A DNA stretch of 64,000 nucleotides from an uncultured Dorea sp. (lineage in GTDB: Bacteria; Bacillota; Clostridia; Lachnospirales; Lachnospiraceae): contig CAPEBR010000006.1 in NCBI GenBank assembly GCA_948602995.1, forward strand, positions 62,001-126,000, read 5' to 3'. This document shows positions 1-8,013 of this stretch, piece after piece. The notes under the pieces are model-generated. The model was not told the origin of the DNA and searched no databases. It saw only the letters and a list, made by a program, of their open reading frames with translations. Made by a program: the position numbers and the translations under genes. The stretch's first letter is position 1; each line of letters begins with the position of its first letter.

Positions 1-308
1 CTATTCTTTATCTCAGCCGACTTGCCGCCAGCCCCTCTCTTCTTCATTCAGTTTTCAAGGTTTTTGTACATCTAGTTCCTCTGTACATGCTTTAGTCTAC
101 ACTCCCTGGGTAAAAATGTCAAGTAGGAACAACTCGCATCCGCCTCGCCAGCGGCAAGTCTTTGTAATCTGACATTCTGTTAAAGCGACCTTTGAACAAA
201 CAGAGCTATATTTCCTGGACAGTTCAATGCTCCTGCTGTTGTCCAATCTGTTCACCATCCTTTCTGCCTCACCTTTATACTACAGTTTCAGCAGCAATTA
301 TCTCAGCT
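1..308. other. Left-edge intergenic stretch
   Basis: No gene is seen here. Read on the minus strand, positions about 60 to 40 contain CCTTGAAAACTGAAT, a string commonly met in the leader or spacer sequences of Firmicute rRNA operons, and positions 64-89 can fold into a TGTACA/TGTACA hairpin just before it. This raises the possibility that an rRNA gene lies just beyond the left edge and is transcribed leftwards. No 16S sequence is visible to the right, so this remains a weak inference. Confidence 0.25.
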
Positions 309-881
309 TTATTCCAAAAAATACCCCATGTCAATGCGAACCTCTTTCTTTGATATATCATTGTTAGAATAACAGCAGCTGTCGAATCCTATGAGCCGGA
401 ATCCCTCATGCTCATAAAAGCTGATTGCAGCTGTATTGCAGGACTGTGTCTCCAGGATAATTGCCCTCCGCTTCTCCAGGGCTGCCTGCTTTTTGGCCAG
501 TGACATGAGTCTGTGTCCAATTCCCTGCCTTCTGAGCTTCTCATGCACCCACAGTTCTGTAACCATCAGGCGGTTACTCCATTCCTCCGGGCAGACTTCA
601 ATACAGGCCAGCAACTCCCGCACATCTCTTTCCTCTCCCACAATTCCCCATGCATAAGCCTTCTCCCAGTGCGGCTGGTACAGCCTGTCAGGGAAATCAT
701 ATTCTTCCGGATAATGGGATACCGGTGTGTCAAATCTCTGTCTTTGGATTCTGACATCATATCCATCCGCATTCTTTCCAATCTCTACGTCAAAATAGTC
801 CTCTGTTGTATACTTCATTGGTATCACAGTCCCTTCCCATTCGCTTTTCGGAAGGTGAATAATCTCCAGGTTCTGTTTCAT
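309..881 (-). CDS. GNAT family N-acetyltransferase
   Basis: A 190-residue protein that probably transfers an acetyl group from acetyl-CoA to an amine; the substrate is unknown. The acetyl-CoA binding signature RRQGIGHRLM lies near residue 115, preceded by the strand VTELWVHEKL and followed by ILETQSCNTAAISFYEHEGF, the usual second half of the GNAT fold. The first hundred residues are longer than in minimal GNATs but contain no second recognisable domain. The start has a good ribosome site (AAAGGAGGAGCT before ATG). It stands alone, with intergenic DNA on both sides. The family assignment is secure; the role is not. Confidence 0.88.
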   Translation of the reverse strand: MKQNLEIIHLPKSEWEGTVIPMKYTTEDYFDVEIGKNADGYDVRIQRQRFDTPVSHYPEEYDFPDRLYQPHWEKAYAWGIVGEERDVRELLACIEVCPEEWSNRLMVTELWVHEKLRRQGIGHRLMSLAKKQAALEKRRAIILETQSCNTAAISFYEHEGFRLIGFDSCCYSNNDISKKEVRIDMGYFLE

Positions 882-1180
882 AGCTCCTCCTTTTGCGATC
901 TCCTGATGCCTGCCCGCCGTATAGTGCAGATAAAAGACTCCTATGTCTCCTTTTCGAAGTGCTGCACAAGGCAGGTTCTCTTAAATTACAAATATTCTAT
1001 CATGAGACTTATCCTAAAGCAAGTTGCTATGACACATTCCGGCTCCTCGCTAAAAGCATTACTATTCACGGAACCGATGAGGTGGTGATTTTCAGCATCC
1101 AGCCCCTCGCGGACGGTTAGTCCATGAATAGCAACGTAACTTCGTAACCGTGAAGCCTTCCACGATATATAATAAAAGGA
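882..1180. other. Intergenic region with palindrome remnants
   Basis: No gene is seen. Positions 1063-1074 (ACTATTCACGGA) and 1121-1131 (TCCATGAATAG) form an imperfect inverted pair, and positions 1109-1135 repeat, in inverted orientation, the last codons of the large helicase gene at 1913-1939. The stretch probably holds debris of an earlier rearrangement in front of the toxin-antitoxin promoter. Confidence 0.5.
1109..1135 (+). repeat. Left copy of 27-bp inverted repeat around the YefM-YoeB cassette
   Basis: The segment reads GCGGACGGTTAGTCCATGAA and continues TAGCAAC. Its reverse complement is found at 1913-1939 with two mismatches. The right copy is the 3' end of the large helicase gene (codons for the last residues plus TAG), so the left copy looks like a displaced, inverted piece of that gene end. 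The toxin-antitoxin cassette lies exactly between the two copies. Confidence 0.75.
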
Positions 1181-1209
1181 TTGACATACAGAGAACCATA
1201 CCTTATATT
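1181..1209 (+). promoter_or_regulatory. Sigma-A promoter of yefM-yoeB
   Basis: The -35 box TTGACA (1181-1186) and -10 box TATATT (1204-1209) are separated by 17 bp. The spacer and downstream sequence carry two related strings, GAGAACCATACC and AGAAAACCGTACG, that could be operator half-sites for the antitoxin. An outer inverted repeat GCCTTCCA (about 1155) and TGGAAGGC (about 1246) brackets the promoter. Confidence 0.7.
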
Positions 1210-1297
1210 ATAAGTACAGAAAACCGTACGTTACGCTTCACAGTCTGGAAGGCCGTGAATCGTAATAATTATACTTTTATTTAGGAGGTATTTCATT

Positions 1298-1564
1298 ATG
1301 TTAGCTGTGAACTATACGAATCTCCGTGATAATATGAAAATGTATATGGATAAGGTAACAGATGACTATGAGACTATGATTGTGACAAGAAAGGATAATA
1401 AAAATATAGTTATGTTATCGGAAGAATCTTACAATAATCTCATGGAGAATATTTATGTTATGGGGAATAAAGATAATTATGACTGGCTAATGAAAGGAAA
1501 AGCGCAGTTGGAGAATGGACAGTGTGCTATCCATGAGTTACTTGAGGCAGAAGATCATGAATAA
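1298..1564 (+). CDS. yefM: YefM/Phd-type antitoxin
   Basis: An 88-residue antitoxin of the YefM/Phd family, expected to bind and neutralise the YoeB mRNA interferase encoded next and to repress their shared promoter. The N-terminal half (MLAVNYTNLRDNMKMYMDKV, then IVTRKDNKNIVMLSEESYNNL) is the typical Phd/YefM DNA-binding fold; the acidic C-terminal tail would wrap the toxin. The start follows TTTAGGAGGTATTTCATT, an excellent ribosome site. The toxin start lies inside its last codons with an 8-nt overlap, so the two are translationally coupled. Confidence 0.93.
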   Translation: MLAVNYTNLRDNMKMYMDKVTDDYETMIVTRKDNKNIVMLSEESYNNLMENIYVMGNKDNYDWLMKGKAQLENGQCAIHELLEAEDHE

Positions 1565-1820
1565 AGTGTTTGCAGATACTGGCTGGGAGGATTATCTTTA
1601 TTGGCAGACAGAAGACCGTAAAACCCTTAAGAAAATTAATCAGTTAATAAATGATGTTGCCCGGAACGGCAATGAAGGGATCGGAAAGCCGGAACCACTA
1701 AGCGGGGATTTATCCGGATACTGGAGCAGACGGATTAATGATAAAGACCGCCTGATTTACAGAATAGATGAAAATAATATATATATTCTGGCATGCCGGT
1801 ATCATTATCGCGACAGATAA
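1557..1820 (+). CDS. yoeB: YoeB-type mRNA interferase toxin
   Basis: An 87-residue RelE/ParE superfamily toxin of the YoeB group, which cuts mRNA at the ribosomal A site. It shows the family pattern: an early WEDYLYWQTED segment, KINQLINDVARN, the GKPEPLSGDLSGYWSRRI block, DKDRLIYRI, and the C-terminal ACRYHYRDR carrying the conserved His-Tyr pair. The ATG at 1557 is chosen because it gives the usual family length and overlaps the antitoxin stop by 8 nt; an in-frame upstream ATG would add 14 residues unlike the family. Confidence 0.93.
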   Translation: MNKVFADTGWEDYLYWQTEDRKTLKKINQLINDVARNGNEGIGKPEPLSGDLSGYWSRRINDKDRLIYRIDENNIYILACRYHYRDR

Positions 1821-1912
1821 AATTGGGGCTGAAAGACAGGGTTGCAGCCTTCGCTGTATCCCTGTCTCTGTAGTACCCGGTAGCAGGAATCCCCAAAGCA
1901 GTGCGAATTCTT

Positions 1913-1939
1913 GTTACTATTCACGGACTAACCGTCCGC
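1913..1939 (-). repeat. Right copy of 27-bp inverted repeat
   Basis: This is the 3' end of the DUF4011/helicase gene plus four bases beyond its stop. Its inverted partner is at 1109-1135. It marks the right edge of the 0.8-kb segment that carries the toxin-antitoxin genes. Confidence 0.75.
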
Positions 1940-4900
1940 CCACCGTAAATCGTCTTTTTTCATCCTGCACAATTTCCCCTGTTTTCCGTCCATACTTCAG
2001 TCCTCTTTCCACCGCTGCCGCCAGTGCGGCTCCGCTGCGGGCATAACCCATTGTCCGGACTGTTTCCCGGACCAGTTCCTCTCTCCCCAGTGCACCCTTT
2101 TCACGTAAAGTACAGTAAACCGCATTTTTTAGTTCCTGCTGACAGATCTCATCTGCTGATCTTTTTTCGCCGGAATCCGCATCCTTCCGGTATACTCTGT
2201 ACAGTTCCGGATCCTGGTCTTTTCTCCAGTAGAATTTTACCCCGGACTGCTTATTCACACGCGACGATGTCTTCTTCAGTGCCCTGTCAGTTGCCTCCAG
2301 AGTCTGTGCACTGGACCGTGCAATGTGAAAAGATCTGAGCGTCTTTTTCATCAGTCGGTCATAGGTGACTGGTGCCTCAGTATCTATAATCTGCTGCAGT
2401 CTCCTGCTAATCACCGGAAGATTTTCTTTTTTCACATAATCTGCCGCAGACAAATCTGTAATCTCTACATCTGCAGACACATATTCCTCAATCCGGTACT
2501 CCGGCTCTTCCTGTTCCATATACCTGTCATCAGGCGGAAATCCACTCCCTGCTGCTACTTTTCCGGCAGCTCTTCTGGCAGCCTCTCCTGGCTCAGATAT
2601 CAGCCTCTCTCCAACCGCAACAATTGCTGTTTCATACTCTTTTAGTTCTTCCGGTTCTGTTATAACAGTCTCCCCTGCTTCTTTTACTTCTGCCAGAGCA
2701 TACTCATTTACTATGTCTGGTTCTACAGCTGCAGAAGCCTTCTCTGCCTTCTTCCAGTCTTCTTCCTCATATGCCCGTTCTTCACTCACCTCTTCCACTG
2801 GCTCTCCCTGGCACTGCCGGCGGGCCTCTTCCTTTCTTTCGGACAGAATTGTTGTAAGCTTCAGTAGCTCTTTCTCTCTGTTATCCCACCAGTCCATCGT
2901 CCACACACGGTGCAGTCTCCATCCCAACGACTTCAGCACACTGATCTGTGCTACTTCACGGTCCTTTGTATTGGCAGACTGTCGGTAGGATTCCCCGTCC
3001 AGCAGAATCCCGAGCAGATATTCCTCTTCTTTGTAAGGATTAATTACTGCAATATCCACCTTAAACCGGGAATGCCCTACAGCCTTCTGATACTGATATC
3101 CGGCATCTGTGATATGCTGGCAGATATGTTCCATAATCCCCTGATCTTTTGAGACTGTGGTTTCTGCATACTCACCCTGCAGCCGTCCTTTCCCTGCAAA
3201 CTCCAAAAAGTTTTTCAGAGACTCAACACCTCTTGATTTTGTACGTCTCAGGTTAATCATTTCAGCTGTCATGATGGTAAATACCATCATTTCGGATCTT
3301 GCACGGGATACTGCAACATTCAGCCTCTTATAACCCCCGTCTTTATTGAGCGGTCCAAAGTTCAAGGACATCCTGCCGTCGGCATCCGGGCCAAATGCAA
3401 TGGAGAACAGAATCACATCTCTCTCATCCCCCTGGACATTTTCCAGATTCTTGACAAATACAGGCTCTTCCCCTGTATTCGCCCATTTATCAAATTCAGC
3501 ATCCCTCTGATATTCCTCCTGAAGCAGATCCTCGATCAGTATCTGCTGGCTGATATTAAAGGTTACAACTCCTACTGACTGCCCCGTAAGCTCCGGATCC
3601 TGATATCTTCTCCTAATGTCAGCAACAATTGCCCTGGCTTCCCCTCTGTTCACACGTCCTTTGCCGCGCTCAAAAAAACCTTCCGTCTTTACCAGGCTGA
3701 CGCGCCTTTCCCTGTCATTCACGGACGGGAAAGTAAGCATGGCATTTTCATAAAATTCCTGGTTGCTAAAGGCAATCAGGCTCTCATGGCGGCTCCTGTA
3801 ATGCCAGTGCAGATAAGTCTGCGGCATACCCAGCGCCAGGCAGTCATCCAGAATACTGTCTAGGTCCTCAATATCCAGGTTCTCTTCATCCACCTTATTT
3901 CCTGCAAAAAAGCTGGTAGGAGGCATCTGGTTCGGGTCGCCTGCTATCACCGCATTTTTGCCGCGCGCCAGTACACCGACCGCTTTACAGGTCGGAAGCT
4001 GTGATGCCTCATCAAAGATCACAATGTCAAATAAATCATTCTCTGCTTTCAAGTACTGCGCAGCCGAAATGGGACTCATAAGCATACACGGGCATAGCCT
4101 GGGGAGTACATGGGGAATCTGCTCAAACAGAGTCCGGATTGCCACTCCTCTGCCGTTACTGCTGATGGCTCTGCGCAAAAGATTCAGCTCTTTGCTTATC
4201 TCTACAGATTCGCCGGATACAGGCAGCTGGTGGGTGAGCCTGTAGAACATTTCATCCTTTGTAAGCTCCAGAAACTCCTGATCCAGCTTTTTAAACTGCG
4301 CGATCCTCTCGTTAAATCCAGTTCCTGTGAATCCATTCAAGACAGGCTCTTTTTCAATGACAGACAAAATAATTGCCCTGTAAACAGACCGCAGATATAC
4401 GCAGATCACATCATCATGGGACATACCGGCCTCATAAGCATCGCATACCGGCGAAAGTCCCCTGTCTCTGCACTCATCTGCAAACTGCCGGTAAACAATC
4501 CAGTCCTTGATATAAGAAGCATTTTCAAGTATACAGCTGCAAAGCCTTAAGCGGCTCTCCATCCAGTCTTCAGTCCCCTCTTCAAACTCCAGCTCCAGGA
4601 GCTCCTGCGCCTGGGCTTCTATGAGCTGGACTTCCGTCAGGCTCCCAAGCAGATTTTTTGCATGCTGAACACATGCCTGAAGCAGTCCCTGCCCGGAAAG
4701 CTTTCGCCGCTGCCCAGAATATTTCTCCAGTGTCTGCATCTGCCCGCGAATATATTCTTTATAAGCCATCAGGGAATCCTTATCAGGATAATCCTTGATC
4801 AAAGCCTTCCATTCATATGACAGAGCCTCTTCCATGTTCTGAAGCTCCTGAAGCTCCTGCTGATAAAACATCACGTCCGTCAGATAAACAGGAATTCTGT

Positions 4901-7900
4901 CTGTCTCAACCGAAAAGAAGGCATATGCCTGAAGTTCAGAGGTAAGTAACACTAATGCCTTTTTCTTGCCAAAGAATTTTTTATTTGCCTCATCATACTT
5001 TAAACGGAAGCTGCTCATATCCATACGGAGAAAGTTCTCACTCCACCAGGTATGAAATGTCTCTCTCTTTTTGGAAAATGCTGACTGGCGTTCTAAAAAT
5101 GCCAACGGCTCCTCAAACTCTCTGTCCACATTATCTGTATTTATCAAAAATACCGGAATCTCTTCTGCAGCAATTATACTACGCGCGCAGTTACAGACAT
5201 TTTGCCACTCTGTTTCAACGACAGGCGTGCCAAGCTCCATCTGCTCTGCAAAAGGAATTGCCTCACTCCGGAACTCTTCCAGGACATTGCGATAGGCCTG
5301 CATAGTAGTATCCAGGTCAAATTTCATCCTTTGGCTGTACTCTGTTTTATGTACCACGGACAGAGGATGCCCACATGGATGGCCAATGGCTTTTCCTGCA
5401 GCAACCAGCCTCTCCAGGCTATGCATCTGATTCTCCAGGTCACTCTCTGTCAGCGTGCCTGCATATGTATGGTCAAACCGGATATCTCTTCCCAGTTCCG
5501 GAATCATTTCATAGAGATCTATGAGCTGACGCAGGCTTTTTCCAAATGGTCTTTTTATATGCAGTGCTTTTACGTAAGCATCCAGCTCCATCCGCATCCT
5601 CTGGATATCCTGTATCTTTTTCTCATAATCAGTCGGGAAATCACATACTGCTGTCTCCAGACCGCGTTTTAATTGATCAAGTACAGCCTTCTTCGTCGCC
5701 TTATTAGAGTACAGCTCCAGGCAGAAGTTCTGAATGCCAAGCGCCTCCAGCCTCTTCTGAACCACCTGAAGCGCTGCCATCTTCTCTGCAACAAAGAGAA
5801 CCGTTTTCCCCTTTGCCAGTGCATTGGAAATCATGGCAGCAATCGTCTGTGATTTACCTGTTCCCGGAGGTCCGTGCAGCACGAAGCTCACCCCCGCTGC
5901 TGCCATATTAATTGCGCGAAGCTGGGAAGCATCCGCAGTAACCGGCAAGTATGCCGTATCTGTGTCCACACTCTCCGGTACCGTGCAGTCCCACTCCACG
6001 GCTCCGCTTATCAGGCTGTGGACGATCTTATTCTTTTCCAGGAAATCCCTTCTGCTGTGAATGTCGTTCCACATCACAAACTGAGAAAAGGAAAAATTCC
6101 CAATAAATCCTGCTTCCACCACATCCCACATAGGAAGATTCATTACCTCATGGCGAAGGATGGCAAAGATTCTTGGCAGATCCAGTCCGTATTCATCTGT
6201 GGGCGGGGGATTCAGTCCATGAATCTGTATTGCAAAGCTCTGCTTTAAAAACTCCAGCAATGTAATGTTAATCTTGGCATCCTCATCCCTCATGCGCATG
6301 GCATAACCCTTACTGGCAGATTTTCTTACAATATCAATCGGAACAAGCACAACCGGGGCATAACGGACTACGGCATCCGGTCTGCTTTCAAACCAGCGCA
6401 GCAGACCCAGAGCCAGATATAACGTGCCTGCACCATTCTCTTCCATAGAAGTCTTTGCAGAACGATACATCTTCGTCAGGGAACTGTTCAGCTCTTTTTC
6501 TGTGTAAAAAGAGTGCAGCCTTTTGTGCCTCCCCTCCAACGCAATAAAATCCGCAAGATTCCCAGGCTCCCCTAATGCTTCCACAGGGATTTCTCCGTCA
6601 TCTGGAACAGACAGGTCTGCCGGTCTTGGCAGCACCAGGAATTCCTCGCCTTCCGTAAGGGCATTCTCTAATGTGCTGACATCCGGGGAAAGCAGTGGAA
6701 CGACTGCACTGGTCACCCGCAGATTAATCAGCATATTTCTGAGGCTCAGATCCAGCAGCTTTCTTTCCCACTGTTCCTGCTTTGTAGCAGTGCCTTTCCC
6801 GGAAGAATCCGGCAAATCGAAGGTTTCCCCCACTGCACTGGGCTTATCCGTGATATCCTTCTGATTCCGCTCCTCATGCCGGATCTCGAACCCGTCAGCT
6901 GTCTTCACACGCATGGGAAGTGGGCGGACTCCCATGCTCCTGGCACGTTTTACATCTATAACAAAGGCAAAATCCTTATAATTTGCCACATTATGTTCCG
7001 CCAGTGTGACTGCTTCGTCAAAGCTCCTGGACTTTCCTGCACACATGGCTGTGCATTCCACTACAATGAGCTCATGAATTCCCTTAGACATTCTCTTTTC
7101 CAACTGGGAAGGATCTTCCATAATCATTTCAGGAAATGACTCGTCAATCAGCCACACACCGGCAAAAATGTGCCCCCGCATCATGATCATAACCGGATTT
7201 AATCCCATGGCCTCCAGGCATGCCACATAAAACAGCGTCATATCCATACAGGTTCCCAGGTGCTGATCCAGCACAGCATCCACCAGGCGGATCCTCTGCC
7301 CGATCTTCTCAAAGCTCGAAGGCGGCTCTGCATAAATAATATTTTTCTGCTGAATGGCTGCATAAGCCGCTGCTGCCATATGCTTTACACGGTTCGGTCC
7401 GCCATGCTGGTATCCGGCCAGAGAAGGATCCTTCGTCCACTTTTCCAGATAATTTGCAGCAAGGCCCAGCATACTTGTAACTGCATAATGATTCGGCATA
7501 ACAAACGCCGTGAGAAGTTCAGGGGTGTATTGCAGCCCCGGCCATTCATCAAATGCCAGTACCGTGACACTCACTTTCTTTGAAAGAAGCTGCTCATTTC
7601 CTGCACGGATGCTGATTGTCATCTGACAGATAACTCTCTCTGTCAATGATGCCAGGTAATCTGCATTTACCATAACATCCAGTTTCTTAAAGTGCCTCTC
7701 CTCCTCCGGCTTCATTTTGTCAATACCAAACACAAGCTTTTCTGTCAGTCCATTTTCTGAGCTGACTTCTACGGCAAGCTGGTCAAGGTCTGCCCCGGAG
7801 GTATTCTTAAGGCAGATATCCCTGACAATACGTGCTCCGTTATGAATCGCCGCATAGGTCAGCACATCATCAATCTCACAGCTGATCTGCAACCCGTTCT

Positions 7901-7934
7901 CTGACGTTCTTACGTCAGTCTGTTTTTCTTCCAT
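1917..7934 (-). CDS. Transglutaminase-like/DUF4011/SF1 helicase/nuclease/DUF3320 defence protein
   Basis: A 2005-residue multidomain protein. A transglutaminase-like domain is visible around residues 215-280 with a plausible Cys229-His255-Asp274 triad (GTCMDMT, GHIFAGVW, EDPSQ). DUF4011 follows at about 385-560. A superfamily 1 helicase has Walker A GPPGTGKS at 688-695, Walker B FDEASQ near 1304, AGDPNQMPPT, YRSRHE and the motif VI block NVAVSRARS near 1541. A Vsr/MTES_1575-like nuclease follows near 1600-1670 (FKVDIAV, LLDGES, GWRLHRVW), and DUF3320 lies at the end. Proteins of this DUF4011-helicase-nuclease plan are reported as single-gene anti-phage systems (the 'Hhe' type, from memory). 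No partner gene is obvious, and the downstream toxin-antitoxin pair is on the other strand. Confidence 0.9.
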   Translation of the reverse strand: MEEKQTDVRTSENGLQISCEIDDVLTYAAIHNGARIVRDICLKNTSGADLDQLAVEVSSENGLTEKLVFGIDKMKPEEERHFKKLDVMVNADYLASLTERVICQMTISIRAGNEQLLSKKVSVTVLAFDEWPGLQYTPELLTAFVMPNHYAVTSMLGLAANYLEKWTKDPSLAGYQHGGPNRVKHMAAAAYAAIQQKNIIYAEPPSSFEKIGQRIRLVDAVLDQHLGTCMDMTLFYVACLEAMGLNPVMIMMRGHIFAGVWLIDESFPEMIMEDPSQLEKRMSKGIHELIVVECTAMCAGKSRSFDEAVTLAEHNVANYKDFAFVIDVKRARSMGVRPLPMRVKTADGFEIRHEERNQKDITDKPSAVGETFDLPDSSGKGTATKQEQWERKLLDLSLRNMLINLRVTSAVVPLLSPDVSTLENALTEGEEFLVLPRPADLSVPDDGEIPVEALGEPGNLADFIALEGRHKRLHSFYTEKELNSSLTKMYRSAKTSMEENGAGTLYLALGLLRWFESRPDAVVRYAPVVLVPIDIVRKSASKGYAMRMRDEDAKINITLLEFLKQSFAIQIHGLNPPPTDEYGLDLPRIFAILRHEVMNLPMWDVVEAGFIGNFSFSQFVMWNDIHSRRDFLEKNKIVHSLISGAVEWDCTVPESVDTDTAYLPVTADASQLRAINMAAAGVSFVLHGPPGTGKSQTIAAMISNALAKGKTVLFVAEKMAALQVVQKRLEALGIQNFCLELYSNKATKKAVLDQLKRGLETAVCDFPTDYEKKIQDIQRMRMELDAYVKALHIKRPFGKSLRQLIDLYEMIPELGRDIRFDHTYAGTLTESDLENQMHSLERLVAAGKAIGHPCGHPLSVVHKTEYSQRMKFDLDTTMQAYRNVLEEFRSEAIPFAEQMELGTPVVETEWQNVCNCARSIIAAEEIPVFLINTDNVDREFEEPLAFLERQSAFSKKRETFHTWWSENFLRMDMSSFRLKYDEANKKFFGKKKALVLLTSELQAYAFFSVETDRIPVYLTDVMFYQQELQELQNMEEALSYEWKALIKDYPDKDSLMAYKEYIRGQMQTLEKYSGQRRKLSGQGLLQACVQHAKNLLGSLTEVQLIEAQAQELLELEFEEGTEDWMESRLRLCSCILENASYIKDWIVYRQFADECRDRGLSPVCDAYEAGMSHDDVICVYLRSVYRAIILSVIEKEPVLNGFTGTGFNERIAQFKKLDQEFLELTKDEMFYRLTHQLPVSGESVEISKELNLLRRAISSNGRGVAIRTLFEQIPHVLPRLCPCMLMSPISAAQYLKAENDLFDIVIFDEASQLPTCKAVGVLARGKNAVIAGDPNQMPPTSFFAGNKVDEENLDIEDLDSILDDCLALGMPQTYLHWHYRSRHESLIAFSNQEFYENAMLTFPSVNDRERRVSLVKTEGFFERGKGRVNRGEARAIVADIRRRYQDPELTGQSVGVVTFNISQQILIEDLLQEEYQRDAEFDKWANTGEEPVFVKNLENVQGDERDVILFSIAFGPDADGRMSLNFGPLNKDGGYKRLNVAVSRARSEMMVFTIMTAEMINLRRTKSRGVESLKNFLEFAGKGRLQGEYAETTVSKDQGIMEHICQHITDAGYQYQKAVGHSRFKVDIAVINPYKEEEYLLGILLDGESYRQSANTKDREVAQISVLKSLGWRLHRVWTMDWWDNREKELLKLTTILSERKEEARRQCQGEPVEEVSEERAYEEEDWKKAEKASAAVEPDIVNEYALAEVKEAGETVITEPEELKEYETAIVAVGERLISEPGEAARRAAGKVAAGSGFPPDDRYMEQEEPEYRIEEYVSADVEITDLSAADYVKKENLPVISRRLQQIIDTEAPVTYDRLMKKTLRSFHIARSSAQTLEATDRALKKTSSRVNKQSGVKFYWRKDQDPELYRVYRKDADSGEKRSADEICQQELKNAVYCTLREKGALGREELVRETVRTMGYARSGAALAAAVERGLKYGRKTGEIVQDEKRRFTVGGRLVRE

Positions 7935-8013
7935 CGTAAAGCCCCCATTCCTCTATGGCACTGCGCCGCGTATGCAGATTTCACTGGCACAAACCCGGCG
8001 CAGCATTGGTACA

